The position numbers and the translations under genes are program-made. Shown piece by piece: positions 46,455 through 59,076 of a stretch of DNA of 64,000 nucleotides (position 1 is the first letter of the stretch; each line of letters begins with the position of its first letter). A model generated the notes under the pieces. The model did no database searches. It was not told the origin of the DNA and saw only the letters and a program-made list of their open reading frames with translations. This DNA comes from Sarocladium kiliense (taxonomy: Eukaryota; Ascomycota; Sordariomycetes; Hypocreales; Sarocladiaceae), in contig JAUZTG010000041.1 of NCBI GenBank assembly GCA_030734395.1, positions 1,922,001 through 1,986,000 on the forward strand, in the 5' to 3' direction.

Positions 46455-49400
46455 ATGCCCATGATGTTGGACAACTCGATGCCAATGGAGATGGATGAAG
46501 ACCTGTTTGGAGAAGGCGCGGATGTCATGGGGAGTCTTATGCCCATGCGCCCACAGTCCAAGCATCTCCGCCAGCGCCTTGATGAGATGCGCACCCGAGG
46601 ATGTTGCCAGTATGAACTGTCCTACCCCTCGCCATTACCCGCACATTTCATCATGTCTTTTGCTACTTGCTAATCTCTTCATCTCTAGAGCTATATCTTG
46701 GTCGAGGACAGGCACGATAGCCTCGATCAGCCCTGATGGTACTGCTCTTGAGCTTCGTCACCTGCGCGCCCACCCTAAGGACGGTTCCTGGGACTTGGGC
46801 GAGCCCGTCGTCTGCCCTACTGTTCAGGGTACTACCTCCAACCCCCTCGTGCATCTTGAATGGGCGGCTACCAACAGTCCGGAGCTGGCCATCTTCGACT
46901 CGGTGGGAAGGGTGATCATCGTTAGTTTTGCTATCGCCCTGAACAACCCTTTCGTTATGCGGCCCTGGGATCCTGATCCAGTCGATAATCTGAACGCTAT
47001 TTCCGGCTGCTACTGGCTTCCAGTTGCGCCACCCCAGCCTCAGGTAAGAGCACTTTGAGACTCTGACAGTATTGGCCAGCGTTTACTTATACTTGTTGTC
47101 TAGAAACCTTTCAACGTCCTCCATGGGCCAGCCGTGAAAACCAACAATGGCTACCAGTACACGAGTTCTTTCGTTCACCTCAACACCATGACACATCCGC
47201 ACACTAGCAAGACGGCCCTGTTCAGCGTTACCACAGGTGGTATGCTCAAGATGCTCTGGTGGCAGAACACAAATAATTACCAGGAGTCTACCAAAGAACT
47301 CGAGAGTGTGCATTCGTCCGATGATCTCATCACGCACGCCGCCATCACCTCCGACAAGTGTATGTCATTCTTTGGAGGCGCATCTCACTCATACTAACAT
47401 TCATCTAGCGCACGTTCTTGTGGCTGTAGCTACTTCCTCCAAGCGTCTTCGACTTCACAGGATTGAAGTCCAATGGGGTCTTGCGAGTGGCCAAGAAAAA
47501 AGCAACATGGCGCCAATGAATGGTCGTCTGAACCCAAGTCTACATAACAAGCAGCTGGCAACGACATCATGGAGTCAAAGTGGACCCACGAACATGGCCA
47601 TAGATGCTTCGATGACCGAGCTCTCGAGCTTGACGGTCTTGCCATCATCGTTAGACAGCTCCGGCACAAATACGGTTCCTGCTATGATCCTAGCCGTCAG
47701 ATCCAACCTTCCGAGCCCGGGGTCGTTTGGGGATGGGCAAAGCGTCCTCGACCGCTGGGAAGTAGCCGAGCAGCGCGAGAGCTTGCATCCTTCCTTTGAG
47801 CAACTCGGCAGTCGCCGGAATAGTGTCTCATCGAGTGAACTTCCAATGGTGACCAAACTGCGGAAGCTCGAGCCTATCATCATGAACAAGACCCTTATCA
47901 GGGTGCAGACAATGCACTTCGGCAGGACCATGATACTCAATTTCTCCGATGGGTCGGTTGAGTATCGTGATCGCTTCACTTGTGAAGAATTGTATAATAC
48001 TGAAGACTTGAACCAAATCACACACTTGCGGCAGGTCGGGTGGGAATTTCCTGAAGGCAATACTAGTACGTTTGTATTTCCTGGATGAAGCAACTGGTAC
48101 TAATGTTCTACAAGGTCATCAAGTGGCTTATTCGCCGACATACTGCTCTATGGTGGTGCTGGGGGACGAAGGAAAGCCAAAATGGATCAAGCTACAATAC
48201 CCGAAGGGAGATATCGGTGAATCGATGCAGGACCGTAAGTGACATACAATGACAGGAAAGCCACTCCGCTGACCTGTTGATCTAGCTACATACGGAGCTT
48301 GTATAGCAGGCCTGACCGTAAGTGCCGCGTCAGCTATGTGGTACCAAAGCAATGTCGATGACCTCCTCGCACTCGCCGCTCCGTATACTCGCAAAAAGAG
48401 TAAGGCTTCTTGACGACGACTATGGTTCACGTGTGGCTGACTGCAAGGTAGAATTCAACCTAGACTGGGTTGGCGAGCTTATACGGATTCTCAAAGTCCA
48501 AATTGACTACACTGATATCGACCAACCACATGATAATCTCATCCGTAATTCTGTGTTACAGTCATGTCTCAGCATTATGCACAGCATCGGTTATCGAGGG
48601 CGTTTGAAGCCCCAGTCATTCTGCGGCAAGCTAGCAATGATATGCCTCAACGTGAGGAACGCGAATTTGTTGATCACAATGACGATAAATCCTCCGCCAC
48701 CACTCCGAGAAAGGACCAATCCGCTTGACGAAGACGGTACGTGATCACCATTGCCATCAATTGAGTTAGGCACTAATATGCTACAGAGGTCGTCATGATT
48801 TTGGGTGAATGTGCTCACTGGGCTCTTGACCTCCTGGCATGGTTGGCCGACTGTCTCTTCGAATTGATGAACGATGACCACTTCATGGGCTTGGTGGAAC
48901 AGCAACGTTCCCCAGATATGCTCCAGTATCTAATTGAGCGCAACGACATAGCCTTACATCTGGTTCTATGCTCGGCAAGCCGGAATCTGCTCTCAGCACT
49001 TTGCAGGAGGATGCTCACCGTGGAGTCGATCAGCAACAAGGCTCACGAACACTATCAGGCACAGCGTGCTAAGGCCATGGAAGCTGGCAGGTCACAAAAC
49101 TTACCGCTACAGGAAGCCTACGCCAAGATGAAGCGAATCACGGACTCGAGCATGATTAACATCAAGGCAATGGAGAAGCTGCTCCACACTTTCGCAACGG
49201 ATGTCAAGCAGACATATGCGGAGTTCCTTCCTAGGGTCGTCAAGAACCAGCCCAACCCGCCTCAGGGCAAGGAGATTGACAACCGAGTTCGTTCTGCACA
49301 GAGCCAATGCGAGCTGGCAATGCTTCACTGTTCACCACCGCCTGTCCCCTTCTTCCCTGTCATCCGCAAATTCTTCGACAGGGACCTCAGAGCGTTCCGC

Positions 49401-49703
49401 TCCGACACGGATGCAGCAAGGTTGTACTTCGCCAACTATGACCTTCTCGAGACGCAAGATGATGAAAACAGTCTTGCGGCAAAGGGGGCCAGGGGTACTC
49501 ACGTGGATGTCTTCCGAAGGGTTGAGTTGGGTCCGACACCTAGGCCGGGCAAGCAATGGAGGAGATGTACGAGGTGCGCAGCAGTGATGGAGGAGGTAGT
49601 GGGACATGGGAAAGCGGGAATGACCTTCTTGCTTAACCAACAAAGGAAGTGCTCATGTGGTGGGTTCTGGAGTTTGTTACCTCATGGGAAGCTGGTATTG
49701 TAA
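46455..49703 (+). CDS. med16: Mediator of RNA polymerase II transcription subunit 16 (Med16/Sin4)
   Basis: Eight exons: 46455-46609, 46689-47043, 47104-47359, 47409-48065, 48115-48234, 48286-48399, 48452-48736, 48787-49703; all introns 49-79 nt; 952 residues, in the range for fungal Med16. It is a tail-module subunit of Mediator that contacts transcription activators. The start MPMMLDNSMPMEMDEDLFGE is typical. WD-like strands follow: ISWSRTGTIASISPDGTALE, PLVHLEWAATNSPELAIFDS, GRVIIVSFAIALNNPF and SSFVHLNTMTHP. The second half is helical (ILGECAHWALDLLAWLADCL). The C-terminus carries a CxxC...CxC zinc-like motif (RCTRCAAVMEEV, KCSCGGFWSLLP), a family feature. Intron 48400-48451 uses a GTAG acceptor, chosen because it restores the FNLDWVGELIRIL frame. 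Confidence 0.92.
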
Positions 49704-50093
49704 TGGGCTTGGGCCGTGGGAGAACCTTGCTATCTGCGAGAAAAGGATGGGATACACACTGGTTTTGTTGGAGTTGAGCTTGGGAAACGACGGCCTAGAA
49801 ACTGACCAATGGGCTTGTGCATAGAACCGAAGGCAATAATACCTACCACATCATTCTCATCTATTACACTGAATATCTTGTCATCATGAACATCATCTGC
49901 AAATTTACGAAACCCAATGTGTGTAGGGTAGGCTAATTGCGCAAGGCTGTCCGGTGAGGCGACCTCAATTCTCTGAATGCATCTTTCAGGGGGGAAAGTT
50001 GTCAGTTGGTCAAATGTCTGCCAAGAGACGCAAGACAGCCCCCTCGACGGTGGAGCAATGCTACTCTAGGAATCCTTTGGCGAATGCATCTGT
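49704..50093. other. Intergenic after med16
   Basis: 390 bp of 3' region. An ATG at 50014 opens a 30-codon basic frame (MSAKRRKTAPSTVEQ...) that may belong to the next entry in another phase. Otherwise nothing is seen. Confidence 0.4.
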
Positions 50094-50393
50094 ATGCAGG
50101 TCAAATTTGGCGATTACCAGAAGAGGCAGGCTGCAGCTCAGCGCGTTCCCAACTATAGAACTGAGAGGTTTATCGCGGGGTGGCATTTCAATGAGATGAG
50201 GATCAGCCGTGATATCGTCTTAGCGCATGATGAACGAGCCCGGCAGTCGATCTACAAGTGGCTAGGCTATGCTACGAATGTCTCTGTGACCTACTTGTCA
50301 ACTAATGATGTTCATAGAACAGGTGGGGAGGAGTTCGGGTCTCAAATGATGGACGAGATAGGCGATGAGATCTACGAGTTGCGGGTCTCTTGA
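50094..50393 (+). CDS. Small unknown ORF, possibly a gene fragment
   Basis: A 99-codon frame with ATG at 50094. The encoded sequence is mixed alpha/beta-looking and coding-like (QVPNY-type Arg/Glu-rich start, FIAGWHFNEMRISRDIVL, ARQSIYKWLGYATNVSVTYL, ending MMDEIGDEIYELRVS). A basic 30-codon stretch starting at 50014 lies just upstream in a different frame, and no acceptable intron joins them. I recognise no family. It could be a small gene, the remnant of a larger one, or chance. It has no neighbours within 1.6 kb downstream. Confidence 0.25.
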   Translation: MQVKFGDYQKRQAAAQRVPNYRTERFIAGWHFNEMRISRDIVLAHDERARQSIYKWLGYATNVSVTYLSTNDVHRTGGEEFGSQMMDEIGDEIYELRVS

Positions 50394-52092
50394 GTCCAGT
50401 ATCGTCGCGCAAGTCAGTGATTCCGATATGACAAGGCTGCAAATTTTATGCCGCAACGCATAGCTTGTCATTTTCCATGCCGAAAGCCTGGTGAGATTGC
50501 GACTGATAGGAGGACGCGCAGCTCAGCACAAGCGAGCGATGTTTTCGTCAAGACAGGGGCCAAAGGGGTCTAGAAGCTACAGCCGCCCTTTGCGCGTGGT
50601 GAAGAGAAACTCCACCGTCGGGGGTAGCAGTGGGGGCGTTGCCCAGGATCGCTCGGGCCTCATTGATGGCTTCAGGAACTTAGACCAGGAGAGGATAAGC
50701 TGTTGCGTATCAAGGGTTCTGCGGAGACAAGCTGTCATGAGGCCTGCTTTTAATTAACACGAGGTTGGCGCGCGCGTGATGGAAGACGCGCCTCTGTTCG
50801 GTGTATGTCTGTGTGCGGCTAGGCCAGCGTCTAACAGAGTGTCGATGTACTTCATCGAAGCTGTGGCGTTTTCCCAAAGTCAGCCTTCCAATTGTTCCAT
50901 TTTTGTTTTTTTTGCTCTTTTGGACAGGCGGCGCGCTTAGGGTACATTCCTAGGCTGAGCCTTGTGCATTCGTAGAGGAGGTGCGGGAATGTCTCGAGCG
51001 GCTGGGCTGGCACTGCGTCGAAACGAAACGTGCATGGCCAAGGACAAAAGGGCAAGGTGAGGCAGGAAGCCGTAAGACCCGTGCTATCGGCGACAGGACG
51101 ACAGGATACACAGACACTGCGTGTGGTTCTTCTCACTGGGTTTCCAACGGTGTAGAGGCTCGTGCAGTGGCTGGCATGTGTTCATGCAGGGGGACCGGTG
51201 GGTTGTCGATTTCGGCAGTGGAAGTGGCCGAGAAAGAGGGTCCTTCAAGTGAATGGCTGTCGTGTGTCGAGCTGACCACTTCTCGTGGATGGAGATGGCG
51301 AGTATGAGTTTGTGGAGACCCCGTTATCGAGAAGCCAAGGAAAGCCAGGGGTAAAGCCGTGTGATGTCCACGGCCGGCTGGTGAAGAATCACAGAGGGAA
51401 GAAGGTCAACGTCCAGCGTCCAACCTTCAGCCTTCAGCTTCCAGCAGCCGTGGTGCCTGGCCCGGCGCTTAGTAAGATTGAGGTACCTGCATCTGGTGGG
51501 TGGATGCGGTGGATCCGCCCTCGCACTCACCACCGCTAATGCCAGGCACGGGCCTGTGAGTGGCTACAGCTCTCAGTTCTGCCCCACATCGCTCCCCATC
51601 GCTGCCGCCCCCTTTTTCCCTCCTCCGCCTCCCTCTCGTCGTCGGCTTCACCCTGCTTGGAGCTGTCGATGGCCCTCTCCTCCAACCCCCTGCTGCTGGA
51701 CCTGCCAGACAAGGCCCGCCGCCAGCCTTCTCGCAGCACGCACACCATTGCAGAAACAGGATCGACAACCAGCCAACCACGATGCAATATCGCCAGGCCG
51801 GGGTCTTGCTCTTCATCATTGGCCTTTAACCTTTCCGGGCACAGACAACGCTTGTCTCTTCCATCCATTTCCCAGGAGCGACCGTAATCTCATTTCCCAA
51901 TCTTTCGCCCCCGTCACCTGTCTTGTCTTTGACTCGCTCGCCCTTCCTTTGTCGTCCAGGACTATTGTCTTCTCATCCAAGCAAGGGCACCTTTCGACCT
52001 GCCCTTCCCTCCCCGTGTGCTCACATGCATGGTCTCTCCCCCCAGCAGCCTGCCACTGGTCCCAGTTCCCCTGTCGCATTGCCTGTCCCGAA
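50394..52092. other. Intergenic and 5' region of the coiled-coil gene
   Basis: 1.7 kb without a supportable gene. From about 51540 the plus strand is strongly pyrimidine-rich, as expected for a fungal leader. The coiled-coil frame is open far upstream of 52093 but that part is Pro/Ser/Cys-rich and unlike the protein. Confidence 0.5.
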
Positions 52093-55000
52093 ATGGCATC
52101 AACACCTCACGGGGTAGTGCTGGGCGACGACCCTGGGCCACACGCCCCGGCCTCTGACACGTCCTCTGCCTCGTATGCTGGTCTGGGCGGAACCACCACC
52201 GACACCACCGTCGCCGTCGACGACGCCGCCCCGGATGTCACCACCAATACCACCACAACCACCGCCCTCGCTCAAGACCTGCCACTGTCTGCCACCGAAA
52301 GAGGCGTCGACTACCGCGGTACCGCTGCTGATGCTGTTGCTGTTGCCGTAGCAGACCACCGCGACTCCTTGCTCACCCCTACCTCACACTCTGCCTCTCC
52401 CTTGGAGCCGTCCATGCTCCCTCACAGCCAGATGGACTTCACCGCTCCATCTGACACTCTTGACAGTAGTTCTTCTGCCACTGCTTCTGTCTTACCACGC
52501 CTCGTTGACGTCGGCCAGCCTACTGTGCCCACTACTGCCTCCGCTTCCTCCCTCCATCGTCAGCAGGTTGGTCACAAGATCAGACGAAAACCTCTTTCAT
52601 CCTCCTCTTCTGTCTCGTCATTGGCTGCTGCCCGCTCCTCTAACACTTCGGCCATCTCCCCCCTCTACGCCATCGATCTTCCCAAGCCCGACCACAGGTT
52701 CGATAGATCTCATTCTATCGACAGTCCCACACTCTACGAGTATCCCTCCTCTGTCCGGGACTCTCTCCCGTCTGAACCGTGAGTACTCCCGCCCTATATT
52801 CTCTGCCTGAGCCTCCTGGATCTCGAACACATTCCCCTTCATTGCTTCTTCCATACCGCGTTGTTGGCGGAATCACTGGAAATATTACTGCCACTGGGGC
52901 GTTCTTGCGCGACATTGGCCACCGGCACGCGAAATAGTTTGGGCTGACTGGAATCCTGTGTCTTCAGATCACCCGCCGCGAATCTGGCATCTACCGACGA
53001 GGCTGCGCATGAATCGCGCCGCATTCCAACTGTTGACGACCCCGTGAATCAGCAAGCAGATCTCTCCGACGTTCTTTCTGAGTATGACGACCTGATTTCC
53101 AACGGTTCACGCAACTCTGTCCAGGATCAAACCCCAGCCACGATCTTCGAGGTTGACGACATCGGTCCTAAAAATCCTAACAACACCGTCGCTCGAGAAC
53201 AAGACGCCCCTCCCATGCCCCCTCCCAAGCCGACACCACCACATCTCAAACTCGAAAAAGTAGATACAACGGTTGCCGACATTGAGGCGCTCTCTGGCAG
53301 CTCAGTAGAGACACCTCAGCAACTTAACAAACCGTTACCGAAGTCTCCTGGGGCAACTTCGCCCTTTGCTGCTCTATTCGGTTGGGGAAATCCGTCTCCG
53401 TCCGGAACAGAATTCTCCTCCATCCCCTCCCCCGTGTCACCAGCGAAGAGGGAGGGCTCACTACATGCATTCTCGACGCCGGTACCAAGCGAATCACTCT
53501 CCGGAAGCCTTCGATCCAATGGTGCTTCGGGAAATCCCATCAACTATTGCGAATCATACCTCTCAACACCCCCACCAACCATTTCTCCATCTGTCATACA
53601 GATCGCGGAGATGGAAGACGAGCTGAAAGCCATCAGCTCGGAGCTGGCTGCGTCCATCCGGCGGGAGATGGATCTGGAAGATCTCGTCGATAGATTGCAA
53701 GAACAGATCAATACGAACCAGACCCCCGGCCGGAGGACTAGCGATTACTTCTCAGACTCAGGCTATAGCTCAGCAAAAGCGAGCGACTATGACCAGAGTC
53801 GTGAAGAGATTGAAAAGATTACAAGGAAATCAGAACAAGAAAAGGCTACTTTGCGGTTAGAACTTACAAACAAGGTGCAAGATGAACGGGCGAAACGGAA
53901 AGCTCTTGATCAGCAGATCAAGGAGCTCGTTGAGAAAACCTCACAAATTGACTTGGTTGCTATGAACAGCCTCGATGCAAATGGACGCCTGAAAGAGCTG
54001 GAAACTACGTGCGAAGAGCTCCGCCGCAAGCTTGCTGAGGAGCGTGAGTCGAAGACAAATTTCGAAGACTTGCTCTCGGCGCTCAAGAATGAGCTCCAAG
54101 GAACCAGCAACGAACGCGACAATCTTCGCGATGAGATTGTTCCCCAACTGCGCGCGCGTGTTGAGGGTCTCGAATCTGAAGCTGCTGAGTATGCAAACCT
54201 CACATACGAATCATCAAAGATGCAGCAGGAGCTCCAGACTCTGAAGCAAGAAAACACAAACCTTCGGAGAACATCACGAATCGAAGACGTGCCCACTCGA
54301 GCCAGTCGCGCATTCTCGGGCGGCCTGTCTCGATCGAATTCTGTGGCTACCGGCATGACTCGGGGTCCTCGCACGGGTGGCATCAGCCTGTCACGATCTA
54401 ACAGCGTCAAGGGCGGCCAGGTCGAGTCTAGAGAAGCCCTGGCCGAGCGCCTGAAAGATGTTGAAGCCCAGCGGGACGCCCTCCACAATGCTCTCAAAAA
54501 CCTTCTCGAACGCCAAGAATTCCAAAACCGTGAAAATTTGAAGAAGATCCGCGTTCTGGAGAGTGAGCGCGAGCGACTTCTAACCTCATCGCCAAAGAAG
54601 GCTGGATTCGAAAAAGAGATCTCGAGCCTACGGACGGAGATCAATGTGCTTCGGCGTCGCGCCGAAGATGCTCTCGAGCAGAAGTGGCAAGTCGAGAAGG
54701 GTCTGGGTGGCCTCAAGATGGATTTGGATAAGGCCGAGGAGGAGATTGCGTCCTTGCGTGCTCTACTGGCGGAGAAGGACATTCTGATTCCCCCGTCCAT
54801 CGGACGCTCGAGCAACTCGAGCAACTCAAGTGGCATCCTTGGCGTACCAGTCACATCCGACTCTCTCCGCAGCGCCTACCAGGAGCTCCAGGCGTCGTAC
54901 ACCGAGGCTCTTGACCGCATCAAGAAACTTGAACTTGAGACTGGCAACGAACCCTCCAGCGAGAAGACTAAGCTTGCCATTGAGCGACTCGAGCGTTCTC

Positions 55001-55770
55001 TGGCATCTGCTGTGAGTGAGCGCGATGCCGCGCGCAAGGAGGCTAGTGCCCTCATGCAGAAGTACAACGGGCTGGCCGCTGGTGAAGCGAAGAACATGGA
55101 GTCGGAGCGCGTGCTTGCCGATGAGCTCAGCGAGTCCGCCCACCAAATCGAACAGCTTGCTTCGCAGGTCCAGCAGCAACTAGCTGCCAACGCTGAGCTT
55201 CGGAACCGCCTCTCTGATGCCGTAGCCCGTGGCGACAATGAGCGCAAGGCAAACTACAGCCGGATTGCTGAGCTGCAAGAGCACCTCTCATCGCTGGAGG
55301 AGCAGCTCGTTTCGGCACAGAGCGCTTCCGAGGATCGCGTTGCCCGCCACGAGGAGGAGATTGCCCGTCTGAAGGAGGCGCACAATGAGCAGCTGCGTCG
55401 GATGGACGGAAACCATGGTCTGGGCGGAATGCGTTCATCTGCTCTCAAGTCACCCCGCATGCTGAGCAACCGCAACTCGCCTCTTTTCGCACGTACGTCC
55501 AGCATTATGCAGGCCAAGAGCTTTGAGGAGGAGGCTCAAATCAAGACTCTGAAGGCGAATGTCGTTGAGCTTGAGAAGGCGCTGGCGGATGCCGAGACGG
55601 AAATGCAAGAGGTGGTTGCTAAAATGAGCACTGCTCAAATTGAAGTCCTTAACCTTCAGGAGGAACGTGAGGCTGCGGTCCGCGAGACCAGGCGCCTCCA
55701 GAAAATTCTCGAAGCGGAGCAAGTCAAGAGCTTCGAAGATCGTTTCAAGACGCTGAGTGGCAATGCTTAA
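52093..55770 (+). CDS. Long coiled-coil protein of unknown function
   Basis: Two exons, 52093-52778 and 52968-55770, joined across a 189-nt intron (GTGAGT donor, ctgact branch-like site, TTCAG acceptor); 1162 residues. The start is the ATG before ASTPHGVVLGDD. Residues 1-400 are disordered, Ser/Thr/Pro-rich. From about residue 425 (IQIAEMEDELKAISSELAAS) to the end lie long heptad-rich coiled coils, broken near residue 650-690 by a basic Ser/Gly linker with two SRSNSV motifs, possible kinase or 14-3-3 sites. Phe-Gly or catalytic motifs are absent. Coiled-coil proteins of this layout are common in ascomycetes and are often linked to polarity, septa or spindle-pole structures, but I cannot assign one here. 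Confidence 0.85.
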
Positions 55771-58700
55771 TTGCCTGCCCTCAGTTCCCCCATCACACTC
55801 GCCCGCTGTGAATAACAGCGCGCTGCATTTAGCGATTGGAGTTGTTTTCCTGGGTTTCAGTGCGCCAACAACATTTACTACCCACATCATGAGACGATTG
55901 AGTCTCTCTGGAGACTCGATGCAAGCGACTTTGCACATCATACGATATTAAATTCTTTGGACAATTGGGGACATTGGAGTTACAATCATTGGGAATCATT
56001 TGGGATATCAGGCATGGGTCGAGGACGAAAGAAGTTCGCGATAAGACGCGACTTCAACTGGCCATTGCATACAAGCCACGCATCTTACATATTAATGTCT
56101 TTGGTATAGTTTGGTCATCACCAAGGGGGCAAGGCAACGTTGCCTTGTATTTGTATCAAGACAGACAGGAGGCATGTCAATAGTAGATAGATTAATGCCA
56201 GTGGCGGTATTTCAACCCTGACAAGACGGTATCATTGCAAGTGACTCGAGGACCGAACTCTGTTGCGGGACTGATGGCGTTTGAGTTGTCGAGGCAGAAA
56301 GTTAGTAACAGAAGTACCTAGGCACGGTTATTGTGACGGCTAGACAGACCATTTCCCGCTGGCCTCCCTGTACCTTCCATTCAACTTTTTCATGTGACCG
56401 AGCATCCTCAAGGCGGTGCAACATGTTTGATAGGCATGTTACGGCACTCCTTTCTGACCGGAAGAGTGCTCTAGTCGCCACCCACTTGCTATGGAGGCTG
56501 GAATCCGTACAGAAGTTACCGAAAACATGACTTCTTTGAAGCGGAGACCACGGAGATGCATATTTGTGAAAGCTTTGCTTCTTTGTGATGTGACTCCCAG
56601 CTATTGGCTACGGATGACGGACTGAGCGCTGGCCCAGACCTTGAGAAGATGGCCGAGTGTGTGACGACGGCACCGAGAGAAGAGCCGTCCACCACCCTTC
56701 GAAACACAGTACATGCAGTATTCAATCATGTTACTTCTTTCACCCTCGTCACACTCTCTCCAGTTCCATGTGGCGACTTCAGGGGCCTTCATATTATGGA
56801 AGAGGGGCAGACGATGCTAACGGGAGGCAAAGCCAGCCTCTTCTTTCATTATTTTCATGCATTTATTGGAGGGGTAGTTGCTTGTCATGCATTGCAGGAC
56901 AAGAATATCACGTTATCTGGCTTTGTTCATATGTGTGATTGTATCAAGCCGTAATGGTGACTAGATGCTATTTGAGATGGGAGGAAGGGGATTGATAGAT
57001 CGACACAAGGATGATTGATGATGGATAGGGGGTTGAGGCGTGGGGTAGAGATGGGCTATGCAAGGAAGAGGAGACTGAAATTCAATAGAGACCTTTAAAT
57101 GGACTAATTTGCGAGAGAAAAGCGGTAATACTGTTGGCGGCTGGGAGGGCAGATAACAGAAGAGGTGCCTCTTATGATTCTTTGTTTGTGTTTTGATAGG
57201 AGACCGGATGATTGAGTCTTAGACGTAGATACGCAAAATGAAGGTGTTACTATTGAATTCGGAACTCCATCATGCGTGGTCAGATTTGAGTTATCAAACA
57301 CCGAGACAAACATATTGCGAGTAGCTCTAGCTGTATGTAGGAGAGTGTGCACCGGGTGTGCTTGGTGCCGCGATCTCGGGAACATGAGCATGGTCGATTG
57401 GACCGGCAACTTTGCAACGCCTCGCGCGCGTGTGCATGTATGTGTGCGACTCACGGTGGAAAGAACTAAAGACATCACGGTTACTGCACGAATGGTAGGA
57501 CTGAGACGCTGTTTTCCATGGAAATGCGAGGGAGTGAAGGCAAGGCAGCGAGGTGAATGGGCTGCCGTTAGTGGAACAGTGTGTGACCGGGGGTCGGCAA
57601 TGAACAGCCAATCCGCGTGGGGGTTCTTATCAGCTGCCAAGACCAGGGGATTTCGGGCAGTTGGGAAGCTGCTGCAGGTATAGGACTGCGAGAGGACGAG
57701 AGACAGGAGCACATCATATGATGCTGTGGCTTGGGTTGGTCAGTAAGTTCAGGTTGAATGAGGAGTGTCTTTCCCTGTGTAGGTGATTGATGCTGATAGA
57801 TAAGTACTACTACCATCGTGTAAGTGGCAGCAGCAACGTTTAACGGGGGAGTGAGGCTGGGAGTGGAGAATCGAGGCCAAGTGACCAAGACCCCTATGGC
57901 TCACTAACAGTGTCTATTGCTTTAGTGGCCGTAGAGGTGATTGCCGACGCTGATAAGGAATTCCAGGGCTGGTTGGCAGTGCTGGAGTTTGTCACTAATA
58001 ATGGTATTAGCAAGCGTGTTTCTCGAATGCCGGCACCCCGTCGGCCCACGATTATGGCAGGTATCCGTCGTCACCACCAGCTTGGTATTAGTTGTTGTTC
58101 TCAGTAAATGGCCATGCTATGCTGGATGCAACTCCATGGCTTCCATCTGCACGCGAAACTTGGAAGCACGCTCACCTCAAACACTCTCGTTTCTTTTTGT
58201 CTCAACGGAGATGTGTGATTCTTCCTGGACACACACATGCAGGATGCACTCTGTAATTGTGTTGCTTCTGCCACCCCGTTTCATTGACCGACCCTGGCCG
58301 ACGGTGGTTATCGCCTGCCAATTCACGTCGCTGATAAGCAATTGGCGGTTCTACCTAATGCGTGCCACCCCCACCCGTCGTTGTGTATGATCCCTGACTG
58401 ACATAATAAACGCTGGTAATCTTCCCTATTGGTACTCATGATGATGGATCTTTATTCTGTCATCCTCACTCTACCCACCTCAGTCACTCCACCCCCATCC
58501 TATCCTCGCCTCTCTTCTCCTCACCCCTCCGTCCGTCAGCACTCTCTGGCTCTGGTCGCTCTCAGTCTCATCCGTCCATCCATCCACTCCCATCTCATTG
58601 CTTCTCTCAGCGGGCGTCCAGCAGGTGGAACACGCACTGTACATACTTAGACTCGCCGCAAGCCACCCTTCTGCTTTCCAGCGCCCGCTGCTCAATCCAC

Positions 58701-59076
58701 CGTCGTCTCTCTTCCAAGACCTTGATTGATTTCAATTTCTCTCCCAAACCTCATCATTGCTCTTGTGTACTTTGCTGAGTCGTTCGGCTTCATTCGAAAA
58801 CGACTACTTATTTCATCTTCTCCTGCCGACTCACTCATGCGCAGCCTTTCTTGACGCCTTCTGCCCGATACTACCTCCACCAAAATCCGAGCACCACCAC
58901 CTACCAAAAACCACAGCACGCGACATCGGATCTCGCTTCGGCCACCCGACAGAGCGAGCGATTGACCAGCTGTGGCCGGTTCAGGCTGAAATCTCGACCA
59001 GCTTTCCCCGGGCTCAAGCATTGTCTACTCAAGGACCCTTCACTTAGCAGCGCTTCCTCTACCTCTTTCCACAGCC
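55771..59076. promoter_or_regulatory. Long intergenic region, upstream of the ammonium permease
   Basis: 3.3 kb with no gene seen. The half nearer the permease has GATA-type sites: CTTATC at 57626-57631, GATAGATAAG at 57795-57804, GATAAG at 57952-57957 and at 58333-58338. These match the HGATAR core bound by AreA/NIT2 nitrogen regulators. From 58490 to the start codon the plus strand is pyrimidine-rich (leader). Open frames such as the minus-strand 57104-57712 do not look coding. Confidence 0.4.

Noticed and set aside
48313..48335. GTAAGTGCC in med16 as a possible extra intron donor
   Set aside because: The read-through codons (GLTVSAASAMW) match the expected Med16 helix, so no intron is needed.
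57104..57712. 202-codon minus-strand open frame upstream of the ammonium permease
   Set aside because: Composition typical of chance frames, no splice partners, no family resemblance.
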